A DNA stretch of 12,184 nucleotides from an uncultured Alphaproteobacteria bacterium (GTDB lineage: Bacteria; Pseudomonadota; Alphaproteobacteria; Rs-D84), in NCBI GenBank assembly GCA_937901165.1, contig CALCGS010000014.1, positions 1 to 12,184 on the forward strand, in the 5' to 3' direction. Below are positions 1-6,542 of this stretch, in pieces. Made by a program: the position numbers and the translations under genes. Numbering within the stretch: position 1 is the stretch's first letter; the number at the start of each line of letters is the position of its first letter. Under the pieces are notes generated by a model that was given only the letters and a program-made list of their open reading frames with translations, had not been told where the DNA came from and made no database searches.

Positions 1-1312
1 TTGCGTTTGCTCTAACATAACCATTGATAACAACTTCACATTTCAAGAAATGTGCATAAAGTGTTACTTCTTGTGTTATAGGTGTTGAATAATCAAATTC
101 TGTTACATCTGTTTCTTTTTCACCCAATGCCCAAGTTGAAGTAGCAAAACAATTAAATGTTAAGCCATCAACATAAGCACTTGGAATATTTGAAATTGTG
201 TTGCCAGCTCTTACGTGATATGTTCTGTGATTTTGGTCTCTTAATGAATAATTTGAGCCATTTTTAACATAAGTTTTAACATTAACTGTATTGTAAGAAA
301 GTTGCAATATTTTGTTATCATAATTAACTAAATCTTCCAAAGCATGTGAACCATCATCAACAGTGCCACTAACACTTACATAATAAGTTGTGCCATCAAT
401 AAGTAATCTTTCAGTTGCAACACCTGCATTTGGAATTAAAACATAACTATCAACTCCGTTTGTAATTGTTCCATTTGCATTCTGATAAACCCCACTTGTT
501 AATATGAGAAGTTTATCTGATTTTGGATATTTTGTATTTGTTTTTTCAAATGTGTCTAAATAGCCAATCAATTTAGCACGCATTATTTCATAACGTTCAG
601 ATATGTTTTTGGGTGTTTTAGAAAATATTTGTTTGTTTTGTGTGGCGCTTATTTTTTCTTTTACATTATTTAATCTTTCGGCGGTTAAAGGATGATTGAT
701 TTTGTTTGGGTTTATTTTTGATTCTATGGCACCGGTCATAATTTGCATTTGTTCAAATACATCAATCAATCCATTTGGATTTACTTTTGCATTTATCATT
801 AAATCAATTGCCATGTCATCCGCAATTCTTTCTTCGTCACGTGAAAAAGATAGCATTGATTGTTGGGTAATTCCAGATGACCCAGCCAGTACCCCAGCAC
901 CCAATGATGGATTGCCACCGGCAACCATTAAACCAATGCCCAGTGCCTGAACCAATAATGTTCTTTTTAATTCTGCATCCATTCTTGCGGACATTTGTGC
1001 CATGTGTCCACCGATTGTATGTCCCAATTCGTGGGCAATTACACCTTGTAAAGCATTGGGGTTTTTTATTTGTTTTAACAATCCTGTATATATATAAATA
1101 TCATCACCACCACGTACAAAAGCGTTAAAACTATCTTCGTTTATTATATGAATTTGTAATCTGTTTTCTGGGATGTTTGCCGATTTGGCAAGTGGGCTTA
1201 TAATTTCATATAGTAAATTTTCTGTTTCAGTATCATTTATTAAATTTGCACAAAATGCAGAAAATGAAATTGAGAATGATAAAAAAACAAATAAAATTGT
1301 TCGTTTAAGCAT
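1..1312 (-). CDS. M48-family metalloprotease, 3' end beyond the window, with an anomalous repeat-like C-terminal half
   Basis: The frame is open from ATG 1312-1310 to base 1 (437 codons, no stop). A signal peptide (Lys3-Arg4, hydrophobic to about residue 20, cleavage probably near Ala22) implies export. The zinc-protease core is clear: HELGH at 94-98 (His94, Glu95, His98) and E-R-I-A-D at 161-165, which fits the M48 third-ligand motif. HPLTAERL at 207-214 is typical of BepA/YfgC-type periplasmic proteases, which act in outer-membrane protein quality control. Up to Lys-Tyr-Pro-Lys-Ser-Asp (261-266) it reads like that family, where a TPR region should follow. Instead the rest is Asn/Thr/Gly/Tyr-rich, and 378-422 looks like an InlB B-repeat/Flg_new unit (F-D-Y-S-T-P-I-T-Q, then T-L-Y-A). 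The start overlaps the recG stop by 8 bases and has GGGGA upstream, so the two are probably translationally coupled. I am sure of the protease half and not of the integrity of the second half. Confidence 0.85.
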   Translation of the reverse strand, partial: MLKRTILFVFLSFSISFSAFCANLINDTETENLLYEIISPLAKSANIPENRLQIHIINEDSFNAFVRGGDDIYIYTGLLKQIKNPNALQGVIAHELGHTIGGHMAQMSARMDAELKRTLLVQALGIGLMVAGGNPSLGAGVLAGSSGITQQSMLSFSRDEERIADDMAIDLMINAKVNPNGLIDVFEQMQIMTGAIESKINPNKINHPLTAERLNNVKEKISATQNKQIFSKTPKNISERYEIMRAKLIGYLDTFEKTNTKYPKSDKLLILTSGVYQNANGTITNGVDSYVLIPNAGVATERLLIDGTTYYVSVSGTVDDGSHALEDLVNYDNKILQLSYNTVNVKTYVKNGSNYSLRDQNHRTYHVRAGNTISNIPSAYVDGLTFNCFATSTWALGEKETDVTEFDYSTPITQEVTLYAHFLKCEVVINGYVRANA

Positions 1313-3356
1313 ATATATTTTCCCCACAATTAAATATGTACATTAAATCATGTGTCCAATCTTCATTATAATTATCAGCGGCGGCACGTGTTGCCAATTT
1401 GAACAAATCCCTATGTTCGCGCCAATCAGCAAAATGATAGTTTATCCAACCGCTTTGTCGTGTGCCCAATAATTCACCAATGCCACGCATCATTAAATCT
1501 TGTTCGGCGATAACAAAACCATCGTTAGTTTCGCATAAAATATCCAAACGTTTTAATCCGTCAGGACTTATATTTTTCCCAAATAATAAAATACAATACG
1601 ATTGCGTGTTGCCACGTCCGACACGTCCGCGTAATTGATGCAATGTTGCCAAACCGAATAATTCTGGATTTTCTATTATAATAATAGATGCCTTGGGGAC
1701 GTCGATTCCAACCTCTATAACCGTTGTGGCGACCAATAAAGACATTTTTGAATTATTATTTGCAAATTCAGACATTATTTTATCGCGTTCGTTTTTATCC
1801 ATTTGACCATGTACCAAACCAACATTTTTGAATATATTTGATAAATATTCATGTCGGGCAACAGCCGCCGCAGCACCATCGCCAGTTTCGTCTTGAACCA
1901 ATGGGCAAATCCAGAATACTTTGGCACCAGAATTTATTTGTGGTGTAATTCTGTCTATTAAATCACTTGTGCGTGATATGGGCAGTTTGGATGTTATAAT
2001 TGGTAAACGTCCCGCAGGTTTTTGTTTTATTATTGATATATCCATATCACCATACATTGTCATTGATAAAGTGCGTGGAATAGGGGTGGCAGATAATGCT
2101 AACAAATCTGTATTATTTCCTTTGGCACGCATCGTTTCACGTTGATTTACCCCAAACCTATGTTGTTCATCGATGATTACCAGTCCTAAATCTTTGTAAA
2201 TAACGTCATCTGAAAATAGGGCGTGTGTGCCGATTACTATTTTTGTGCGGCCCGACCGCAAAGATGTCAATTTTTCGCGTCGTGATACCCCCTTGTCGCG
2301 TCCGGTTAAAACATCGCATATAATTCCAATGTTGTCGCACATAGGTTTTATTTTTTGAAAATGTTGTTGTGCCAAAGCGTCAGTTGGGGCCAGAAGTACA
2401 CTTTGTCCCCCAGATTCGGCCATTTTTAATGCAGATATCAATGCGATTATTGTTTTGCCGCAACCAACATCACCCTGGACCAGGCGCATCATTGGAATAT
2501 CTTTGTCCATATCTGTAAATATTTCTTGTAAAACACTGGTTTGTGCGTCTGTTAGTGTAAAAGGCAATGTTTTTATAAAATCGTCAGTGTATTTGTGTTT
2601 TGCAACGCGTATTGGACGGCGATTACGGACAGATATTCTGTTTTTTCTGCTGATGGCGATTGCAGATTGGTGTGCCAATAATTCGCAATATGCTAATTTT
2701 AAAATATATGATGAATGTGGAGTTAAATCATCGTCTTGTTGTGGAAAATGAATTTGGTATAGACTATCAAAAAATTCACGACAACGGTCATCGGGTTCAT
2801 TGTGTGCAATATCTATCAATTTAGTAAATATTTGATTGCGGATATTTGTGAATAATTTTTGTGTTAAACCTTCGCCTGTTGGGTATACGGTTTGAATTGA
2901 TGGTATGTTTTTCGCGTTTTCTATTGTTTCTATGAATTCGGGATGATTTATAATTGGACCAGATGAATTTTCAAGTTTTCCACTTATTATTCGCCATTGA
3001 CCGATAGGCAGTTTTTGTAACCAGTAATCCAAATAATGTGCATTAAAAAATTGTATGGTGACACGATTTCCCATTTTGTCGGCACATATTATACGGGTTG
3101 GATGGCGACGACGACCAAAAGAACTGCCCCTGTGATGTGATTTTATTTGTAATTCTATTGTTATGATTGTGCCTGGTTCTATGTCAGATACAGAATCAAT
3201 TATATCGCGATGGCGAATATATGCAGGTTTGTGTAATAAAAAATCAAGTACGCGTCGTCCACCAAGCACATCTTCAAATCGTGATGCAAGTACGGGGCCA
3301 ACACCCTTGATAAATTGTAAATCTGTATTAAGAAAATTAAATAATTCTTGTCGCAT
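1305..3356 (-). CDS. recG: ATP-dependent DNA helicase RecG
   Basis: RecG is a superfamily 2 translocase that regresses stalled replication forks and branch-migrates Holliday junctions in the cytoplasm. At 683 residues it has the usual family length. In order: an N-terminal segment with F-I-K-G-V-G-P (15-21), an OB-fold wedge domain around residues 60-140, then helicase motifs: Walker A G-D-V-G-C-G-K-T at 295-302, DEQH box at 396-399, S-A-T-P at 422-425, motif V around 543-556 and motif VI Q-L-R-G-R-V-G-R-G at 574-582. The C-terminal G-E-L-L-G-T-R-Q-S-G (627-636) is the RecG signature after the helicase core. No key residue is missing. It is the first gene of a two-gene unit with the M48 protease. 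No Shine-Dalgarno precedes the ATG, and a promoter lies so close that the message may be leaderless. Confidence 0.97.
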   Translation of the reverse strand: MRQELFNFLNTDLQFIKGVGPVLASRFEDVLGGRRVLDFLLHKPAYIRHRDIIDSVSDIEPGTIITIELQIKSHHRGSSFGRRRHPTRIICADKMGNRVTIQFFNAHYLDYWLQKLPIGQWRIISGKLENSSGPIINHPEFIETIENAKNIPSIQTVYPTGEGLTQKLFTNIRNQIFTKLIDIAHNEPDDRCREFFDSLYQIHFPQQDDDLTPHSSYILKLAYCELLAHQSAIAISRKNRISVRNRRPIRVAKHKYTDDFIKTLPFTLTDAQTSVLQEIFTDMDKDIPMMRLVQGDVGCGKTIIALISALKMAESGGQSVLLAPTDALAQQHFQKIKPMCDNIGIICDVLTGRDKGVSRREKLTSLRSGRTKIVIGTHALFSDDVIYKDLGLVIIDEQHRFGVNQRETMRAKGNNTDLLALSATPIPRTLSMTMYGDMDISIIKQKPAGRLPIITSKLPISRTSDLIDRITPQINSGAKVFWICPLVQDETGDGAAAAVARHEYLSNIFKNVGLVHGQMDKNERDKIMSEFANNNSKMSLLVATTVIEVGIDVPKASIIIIENPELFGLATLHQLRGRVGRGNTQSYCILLFGKNISPDGLKRLDILCETNDGFVIAEQDLMMRGIGELLGTRQSGWINYHFADWREHRDLFKLATRAAADNYNEDWTHDLMYIFNCGENIYA

Positions 3357-3363
3357 ACGTTGT

Positions 3364-3392
3364 ATTTTATCGAAAATAGTACTTTATAGCAA
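3364..3392 (-). promoter_or_regulatory. Predicted recG promoter
   Basis: Read on the minus strand: TTGCTA (3392-3387), a 17-base spacer, and TAAAAT (3369-3364), which matches 5 of 6 bases of the -10 consensus. Transcription would start about 7 bases further, at or next to the recG ATG at 3356. It begins just after the T-tract of the rph terminator, so recG should be transcribed independently of rph. Confidence 0.5.
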
Positions 3393-3394
3393 AT

Positions 3395-3419
3395 AAAAAA
3401 CCATCCTGTGCAGGATGGT
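3395..3419 (-). terminator. Rho-independent terminator of rph
   Basis: ACCATCCT (3400-3407) and AGGATGGT (3412-3419) form a perfect 8-bp stem with a 4-base loop. On the minus strand it is followed by six T's (3400-3395). It starts 6 bases after the rph stop codon. Confidence 0.85.
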
Positions 3420-3424
3420 TTGTG

Positions 3425-4144
3425 TTATTCGCTTAAAACCTGTTTTTGTAATGAAATCAATTTTTGACACCCAGTGGCAGACATTTTTATCATTTCATTC
3501 AATTGTTCGGGGGAAAATGGGTGTTGTTCGCCACTTGCCTGAACCTCTATTAAATTACCTGATTCAGATATTACAAAATTTGCGTCAATTTCTGCTGAGC
3601 TGTCTTCTTCGTAATCTAAATCCAATATTAATTCATTGTTTCGTATTCCAGTACTTATTGCGGCAATATGTTCACGAATTGGGTTGTTGTGTATGCGACC
3701 GCGTTTAATCAATTCTTGAACTGCCAACGATAAAGCAACAAATCCACCCGTGATACTTGCGCATCTGGTTCCGCCATCGGCCTGTAAAACATCGCAATCA
3801 ATTGTTATTGTATGACGGCCCAATAATTCCATATCAACAACACTGCGTAAGGAACGGCCAATCAATCTGGAAATTTCTGTGCTTCTGTGGTCTTTGATTA
3901 AATTTTCGTGGCTTTTGCGCATATCGCATGCACGTGGTAACATAGAATATTCTGCGGTTACCCAACCGCCAGTTTTATTTTGTTGGCGTTTCCACAGTGG
4001 TTGATTTAATTCTATGCTCGCGGTACATAAAACATGGGTGCCGCCTATTTTTATAAGACAAGAACCTTCGGCCCATTTATTTACATTTGTTTCAATTGAA
4101 ACGGGGCGTATTTGATTGTTTTGTCTTAAAGATGGTCTAGTCAT
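3425..4144 (-). CDS. rph: Ribonuclease PH
   Basis: RNase PH is a phosphorolytic 3'-5' exoribonuclease that trims tRNA 3' ends and works as a hexamer in the cytoplasm. The 239 residues match the family length. Visible landmarks: R-P-V-S-I-E-T near the start (13-19), A-E-G-S-C-L (25-30), G-W-V-T-A-E-Y-S-M-L-P-R-A (60-72), E-I-S-R-L-I-G-R-S-L-R (90-100), C-D-V-L-Q-A-D-G-G-T-R (117-127, which holds the phosphate-binding region) and D-L-D-Y-E-E-D-S (175-182, the acidic metal site). The start is supported by AAAGGA 6 bases upstream. It has its own promoter and terminator, so it is probably monocistronic, and it is divergent from the YbhN-like gene. Confidence 0.97.
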   Translation of the reverse strand: MTRPSLRQNNQIRPVSIETNVNKWAEGSCLIKIGGTHVLCTASIELNQPLWKRQQNKTGGWVTAEYSMLPRACDMRKSHENLIKDHRSTEISRLIGRSLRSVVDMELLGRHTITIDCDVLQADGGTRCASITGGFVALSLAVQELIKRGRIHNNPIREHIAAISTGIRNNELILDLDYEEDSSAEIDANFVISESGNLIEVQASGEQHPFSPEQLNEMIKMSATGCQKLISLQKQVLSE

Positions 4145-4166
4145 TGTAAATCCTTTGTTTTTTCAT

Positions 4167-4194
4167 ATTATAAGGGTGTATTTGATAATTGCAA
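4167..4194 (-). promoter_or_regulatory. Predicted rph promoter
   Basis: On the minus strand: TTGCAA (4194-4189), a 16-base spacer and a perfect TATAAT (4172-4167). A start near 4160 gives a leader of about 16 bases that contains the AAAGGA ribosome binding site. Confidence 0.65.
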
Positions 4195-4206
4195 TTTTTT
4201 TTAAGT

Positions 4207-4235
4207 TTGATTTTTCTTTTTGAAATTGCTATGCT
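4207..4235 (+). promoter_or_regulatory. Predicted promoter of the YbhN-like gene
   Basis: TTGATT (4207-4212), a 17-base spacer and TATGCT (4230-4235) with an extended TGn just before it. A start near 4242 leaves a short leader that carries AAAGGA at 4246-4251. An overlapping alternative, TTGAAA (4220-4225) with TATAAA (4243-4248), would instead start transcription almost on the ATG at 4257. Confidence 0.45.
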
Positions 4236-4250
4236 GATTTTTTATAAAGG

Positions 4251-5288
4251 ATGTTTATGTCAGTAAAAGCAAAACGTATATTCAAAAAACTTATCAGTTA
4301 TGCTGGTGTGTTTTTCTTTATATTGGCGGCATTTATGTTGTGGTGGCAATTACGCAATTATGAATTGCGTGATATTGTGCATTCTATCACCAATATCCCA
4401 CTAAGGAATTTGTTATTTGCATGTATTGCGTGTATTGCAGGTTATGTTGTTTTGTCTTTGTATGATTATTTGGCATTAAATTATGTTGGGGGTAAGGTTT
4501 CGTGGTGGAAATGGATGTTGGCAGGAATGTTGGGATTCGCAATCAGCAATAATGCAGGGCATGCGGTGGTCAGTGGCGGTGCGATTCGGTATCGTTTATA
4601 TACCCGTTGGCGAATTAGGGGTGGGGATATAATTAAAATGCTGACATTTTCTGGATTTACGTATTTCTTGGGCTGTGCGGCGATTGTTTTAATTGGATTT
4701 TTTTTAATACCGCGGGATTTAATTTCTGAATCTTTGGGAATTAGTTTTGGTTTGGGGGCATTATTTGCGTTTTGTTTGGTTGCGTTGTTGGCTTATTTTG
4801 CAATGACTGTGTTTTGCCATAAAAAGAATTTGAAAATTGGTCAGTTGATATTTAAGGTTCCAACAACAAAAACGGCATTTTTACAAACATTGCTTGGAAT
4901 TACCGATAGTGTTTTGGCTGGATTGGTTTTGTATTTTTGTTTAAAACCGTTTTGGGATATTTCTTTTGGTACGTATATTGGATTGTTTGTTATCGCACAA
5001 ACAACCGGTGTGTTTAGTCAGGTGCCTGGCGGAATTGGTGTTTTTGAAACTATATTCTTGTTGGCATTACCAGATGATGTGGACAAGGCAAATATATTTG
5101 GTGCATTACTAGCATATCGTATAATTTATTATGTTTTGCCATTGATAGGTGCGGGGGGATTGTTTGTGTTTTATGAACGTTGGTTAAGGGCACGGATGAA
5201 AAAATGGCTGGCTGAGGCCAAAGAAACAACACAAAAGATAAATAGTAAAATAAATGATACAATAAAGTCAGTGACAAAGCGTAAATAG
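4251..5288 (+). CDS. YbhN/UPF0104-family membrane protein (MprF flippase-domain type)
   Basis: A polytopic inner-membrane protein with roughly eight hydrophobic segments, for example near 14-32, 50-72, 128-153, 163-188 and 285-308. Family landmarks are S-N-N-A-G-H-A-V-V-S-G-G and R-Y-R-L-Y (99-117), and Q-V-P-G-G-I-G-V-F-E (257-266). These resemble the N-terminal lipid-translocating domain of MprF, the lysylphosphatidylglycerol synthase/flippase. At 345 residues there is no cytosolic aminoacyltransferase domain, so it is the stand-alone YbhN-like form and its lipid substrate is unknown. The C-terminus is a Lys-rich cytoplasmic tail. Two ATGs compete: 4251, which overlaps the AAAGGA motif, and 4257, which sits 5 bases after it. 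I favour 4257 (343 residues). No clear terminator follows before the tRNA. Confidence 0.85.
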   Translation: MFMSVKAKRIFKKLISYAGVFFFILAAFMLWWQLRNYELRDIVHSITNIPLRNLLFACIACIAGYVVLSLYDYLALNYVGGKVSWWKWMLAGMLGFAISNNAGHAVVSGGAIRYRLYTRWRIRGGDIIKMLTFSGFTYFLGCAAIVLIGFFLIPRDLISESLGISFGLGALFAFCLVALLAYFAMTVFCHKKNLKIGQLIFKVPTTKTAFLQTLLGITDSVLAGLVLYFCLKPFWDISFGTYIGLFVIAQTTGVFSQVPGGIGVFETIFLLALPDDVDKANIFGALLAYRIIYYVLPLIGAGGLFVFYERWLRARMKKWLAEAKETTQKINSKINDTIKSVTKRK

Positions 5289-5310
5289 GGGTGTTTTGTA
5301 TAGTTTTTTC

Positions 5311-5339
5311 TTGATAAAATGTAAAAATATAGTTAGAAT
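5311..5339 (+). promoter_or_regulatory. Predicted tRNA-Gly promoter
   Basis: TTGATA (5311-5316), a 17-base spacer and TAGAAT (5334-5339) lie 15 bases before the mature tRNA 5' end. That geometry suits a separately transcribed tRNA, and the transcript could read on into thyA. Confidence 0.5.
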
Positions 5340-5354
5340 TACAATGTTTTTTTA

Positions 5355-5428
5355 GCGGGCGTGGTATAATGGCAGCACGAAAGCTTCCCAAGCTTTAGAC
5401 GAGGGTTCGATTCCCTTCGCCCGCACCA
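5355..5428 (+). tRNA. tRNA-Gly (anticodon CCC)
   Basis: A 74-base cloverleaf with encoded CCA. The acceptor stem GCGGGCG pairs fully with CGCCCGC (7 bp), followed by A-CCA. The anticodon stem AAAGC/GCTTT encloses the loop TTCCCAA, giving anticodon CCC, which reads GGG. The T-arm is GAGGG-TTCGATT-CCCTT. The D-stem GTAT/GCAC has one A-C mismatch and one G-T pair, so it is the weakest helix. The last 18 bases are repeated 114 bases downstream. Confidence 0.95.
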
Positions 5429-5544
5429 AGATTTAGGTTGGTCGTGTATGAAGCGGGTAATCTCGTGACGCACACATCAACTCGTTGCTAATAACGCAAC
5501 TTGTTGTGTGTTTATGCACTCGGTTTCCCTTCGCCCGCACCAAG
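5411..5544 (+). repeat. 20-bp direct repeat of the tRNA 3' end (att-like pair)
   Basis: TTCCCTTCGCCCGCACCAAG occurs at 5411-5430 (tRNA 3' end plus two bases) and again, identical, at 5525-5544, a 114-base offset. The second copy has no tRNA body in front of it that folds correctly. Duplicated tRNA 3' ends are the classical footprint of tyrosine-recombinase integration, but the enclosed segment is only about 94 bases and holds no gene. It could therefore be a scar of a lost element, or a remnant of a duplicated tRNA. Confidence 0.7.
5450..5532. other. Long imperfect hairpin between the tRNA 3'-end repeats
   Basis: The central stem GTTGC (5484-5488) / GCAAC (5496-5500) has the 7-base loop TAATAAC. 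It is extended after small internal loops by CAAC/GTTG, ACACA/TGTGT (5472-5476 with 5507-5511) and GTG/CAC (5465-5467 with 5517-5519). The ends GAAGCGGG and CCCTTC can also pair with a bulge. It may be a transcribed structure between tRNA-Gly and thyA, or part of a small mobile remnant. I see no coding capacity in it. Confidence 0.45.
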
Positions 5545-5576
5545 TATCTAAGTTTTGCGAGAGAGAATCAAGAAAC

Positions 5577-5602
5577 AAAGGAATAGAAAAAAGGAATAGA
5601 AA
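5577..5602 (+). repeat. Perfect 13-bp tandem repeat carrying two Shine-Dalgarno motifs
   Basis: AAAGGAATAGAAA is present twice in tandem (5577-5589 and 5590-5602), ending one base before the thyA ATG. The second copy places GGA 8 bases before the start, a normal distance. The first copy lies 13 bases too far upstream to serve the same start directly. Confidence 0.8.
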
Positions 5603-5603
5603 A

Positions 5604-6542
5604 ATGAAAGCATATTTAGATATATTACGTGAAATTATTGTAAAAAATTATAATCCTACAACAAAAGAATATGATTGGCAGATGAATAAGCGTACTGGTG
5701 AAAATACAATACGTGTATTTTCTGAAACTTTTAAACACGATATGTCACAGGGTTTTCCTTTGATTACTACAAAAAAAATGGCTTTGGAAAGTACTTTGGC
5801 AGAATTAGAATTCTTTTTAAAGGGTTATACAGATAAACAGTGGTTGCAAGATCGTAAATGTCGTATATGGAATGAATGGGGAAATCCAGTAAAAGTTCAA
5901 AAAACAATTAAAGAATACGAAGCTGTAAACGGACCTGCATCACAAGATATTAAAAACCAGATTGCAAATGATGAAAAAGATTTAGGACCGGTATACGGTT
6001 ATCAGTGGCGACATTTTGGCGCACCATACCCAGTAAAGGGACGTATAAATACAGATGAAAAATATGGTGTTGACCAGGTTCAAAATGTAATTAATACATT
6101 GCGTGTAGATCCGTCAAATCGTCGTGCGTATGTATCAGCTTGGAATCCAGCAGATATGTCACAAATGGCATTACCACCATGTCATATTGCACATCAGGTT
6201 TTAATCAATGGTGATAAATTAAATTTGGTTTGGTATCAGCGTTCTTGTGATATGTTTTTGGGTGTGCCATTTAATATTGCATCTTATGCGATGTTATTAT
6301 TGCTCTATGCCAAAGAATTGGGGTATAAGCCAGGAATGTTGGTTGGACATTTGGAAGATGCACATATTTATCAAAATCAAATAAATCAGGTAAATACTCA
6401 ATTGGAACGTCAACCGTATGAATTGCCAACAATGGAAATTCCAGATAATAACTGGCAGGGTATGTTAAAATGGAATTATAAGGATTATTTGTTAAAAAAT
6501 TATAAGCATCATGATAAAATCACAGCCCAGGTTGTAAGATAA
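5604..6542 (+). CDS. thyA: Thymidylate synthase ThyA
   Basis: ThyA methylates dUMP to dTMP with methylenetetrahydrofolate, making the DNA precursor in the cytoplasm. From ATG 5604 it has 312 residues. The frame is open further upstream, but that part derives from the tRNA-tail repeat, and the ribosome binding site fixes 5604. Catalytic Cys193 lies in L-P-P-C-H (190-194). Arg173-Arg174 should bind the dUMP phosphate. Y-Q-R-S-C-D (211-216) and G-V-P-F-N-I-A-S-Y (220-228) form the nucleotide pocket, with H-I-Y at 254-256. It is longer than the E. coli enzyme (264) because of an insert of about 50 residues around 85-130, as in the long Lactobacillus casei type. The C-terminus V-V-R departs from the common A-P-V-A-I ending. 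A strong terminator follows. No dihydrofolate reductase gene is adjacent. Confidence 0.96.
   Translation: MKAYLDILREIIVKNYNPTTKEYDWQMNKRTGENTIRVFSETFKHDMSQGFPLITTKKMALESTLAELEFFLKGYTDKQWLQDRKCRIWNEWGNPVKVQKTIKEYEAVNGPASQDIKNQIANDEKDLGPVYGYQWRHFGAPYPVKGRINTDEKYGVDQVQNVINTLRVDPSNRRAYVSAWNPADMSQMALPPCHIAHQVLINGDKLNLVWYQRSCDMFLGVPFNIASYAMLLLLYAKELGYKPGMLVGHLEDAHIYQNQINQVNTQLERQPYELPTMEIPDNNWQGMLKWNYKDYLLKNYKHHDKITAQVVR

Noticed and set aside
696..1128. Plus-strand open frames of about 84 codons
   Set aside because: They lie antisense to the M48 protease core, whose HELGH and HPLTAERL motifs are clear; no ribosome binding site or family feature.
5050..5391. A 113-codon minus-strand frame
   Set aside because: It runs antisense through the end of the YbhN-like gene and into the tRNA; its composition fits the complement of real features.
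5451..5542. A second tRNA using the repeated 3' end
   Set aside because: GCGGG can pair with CCCGC, but the T-arm, D-arm and anticodon arm do not form; only the 3' tail is duplicated.
5508..5603. Upstream extension of thyA by 32 codons
   Set aside because: It would translate the hairpin and tRNA-tail repeat from a GTG; the ribosome binding site and protein-family start both point to 5604.
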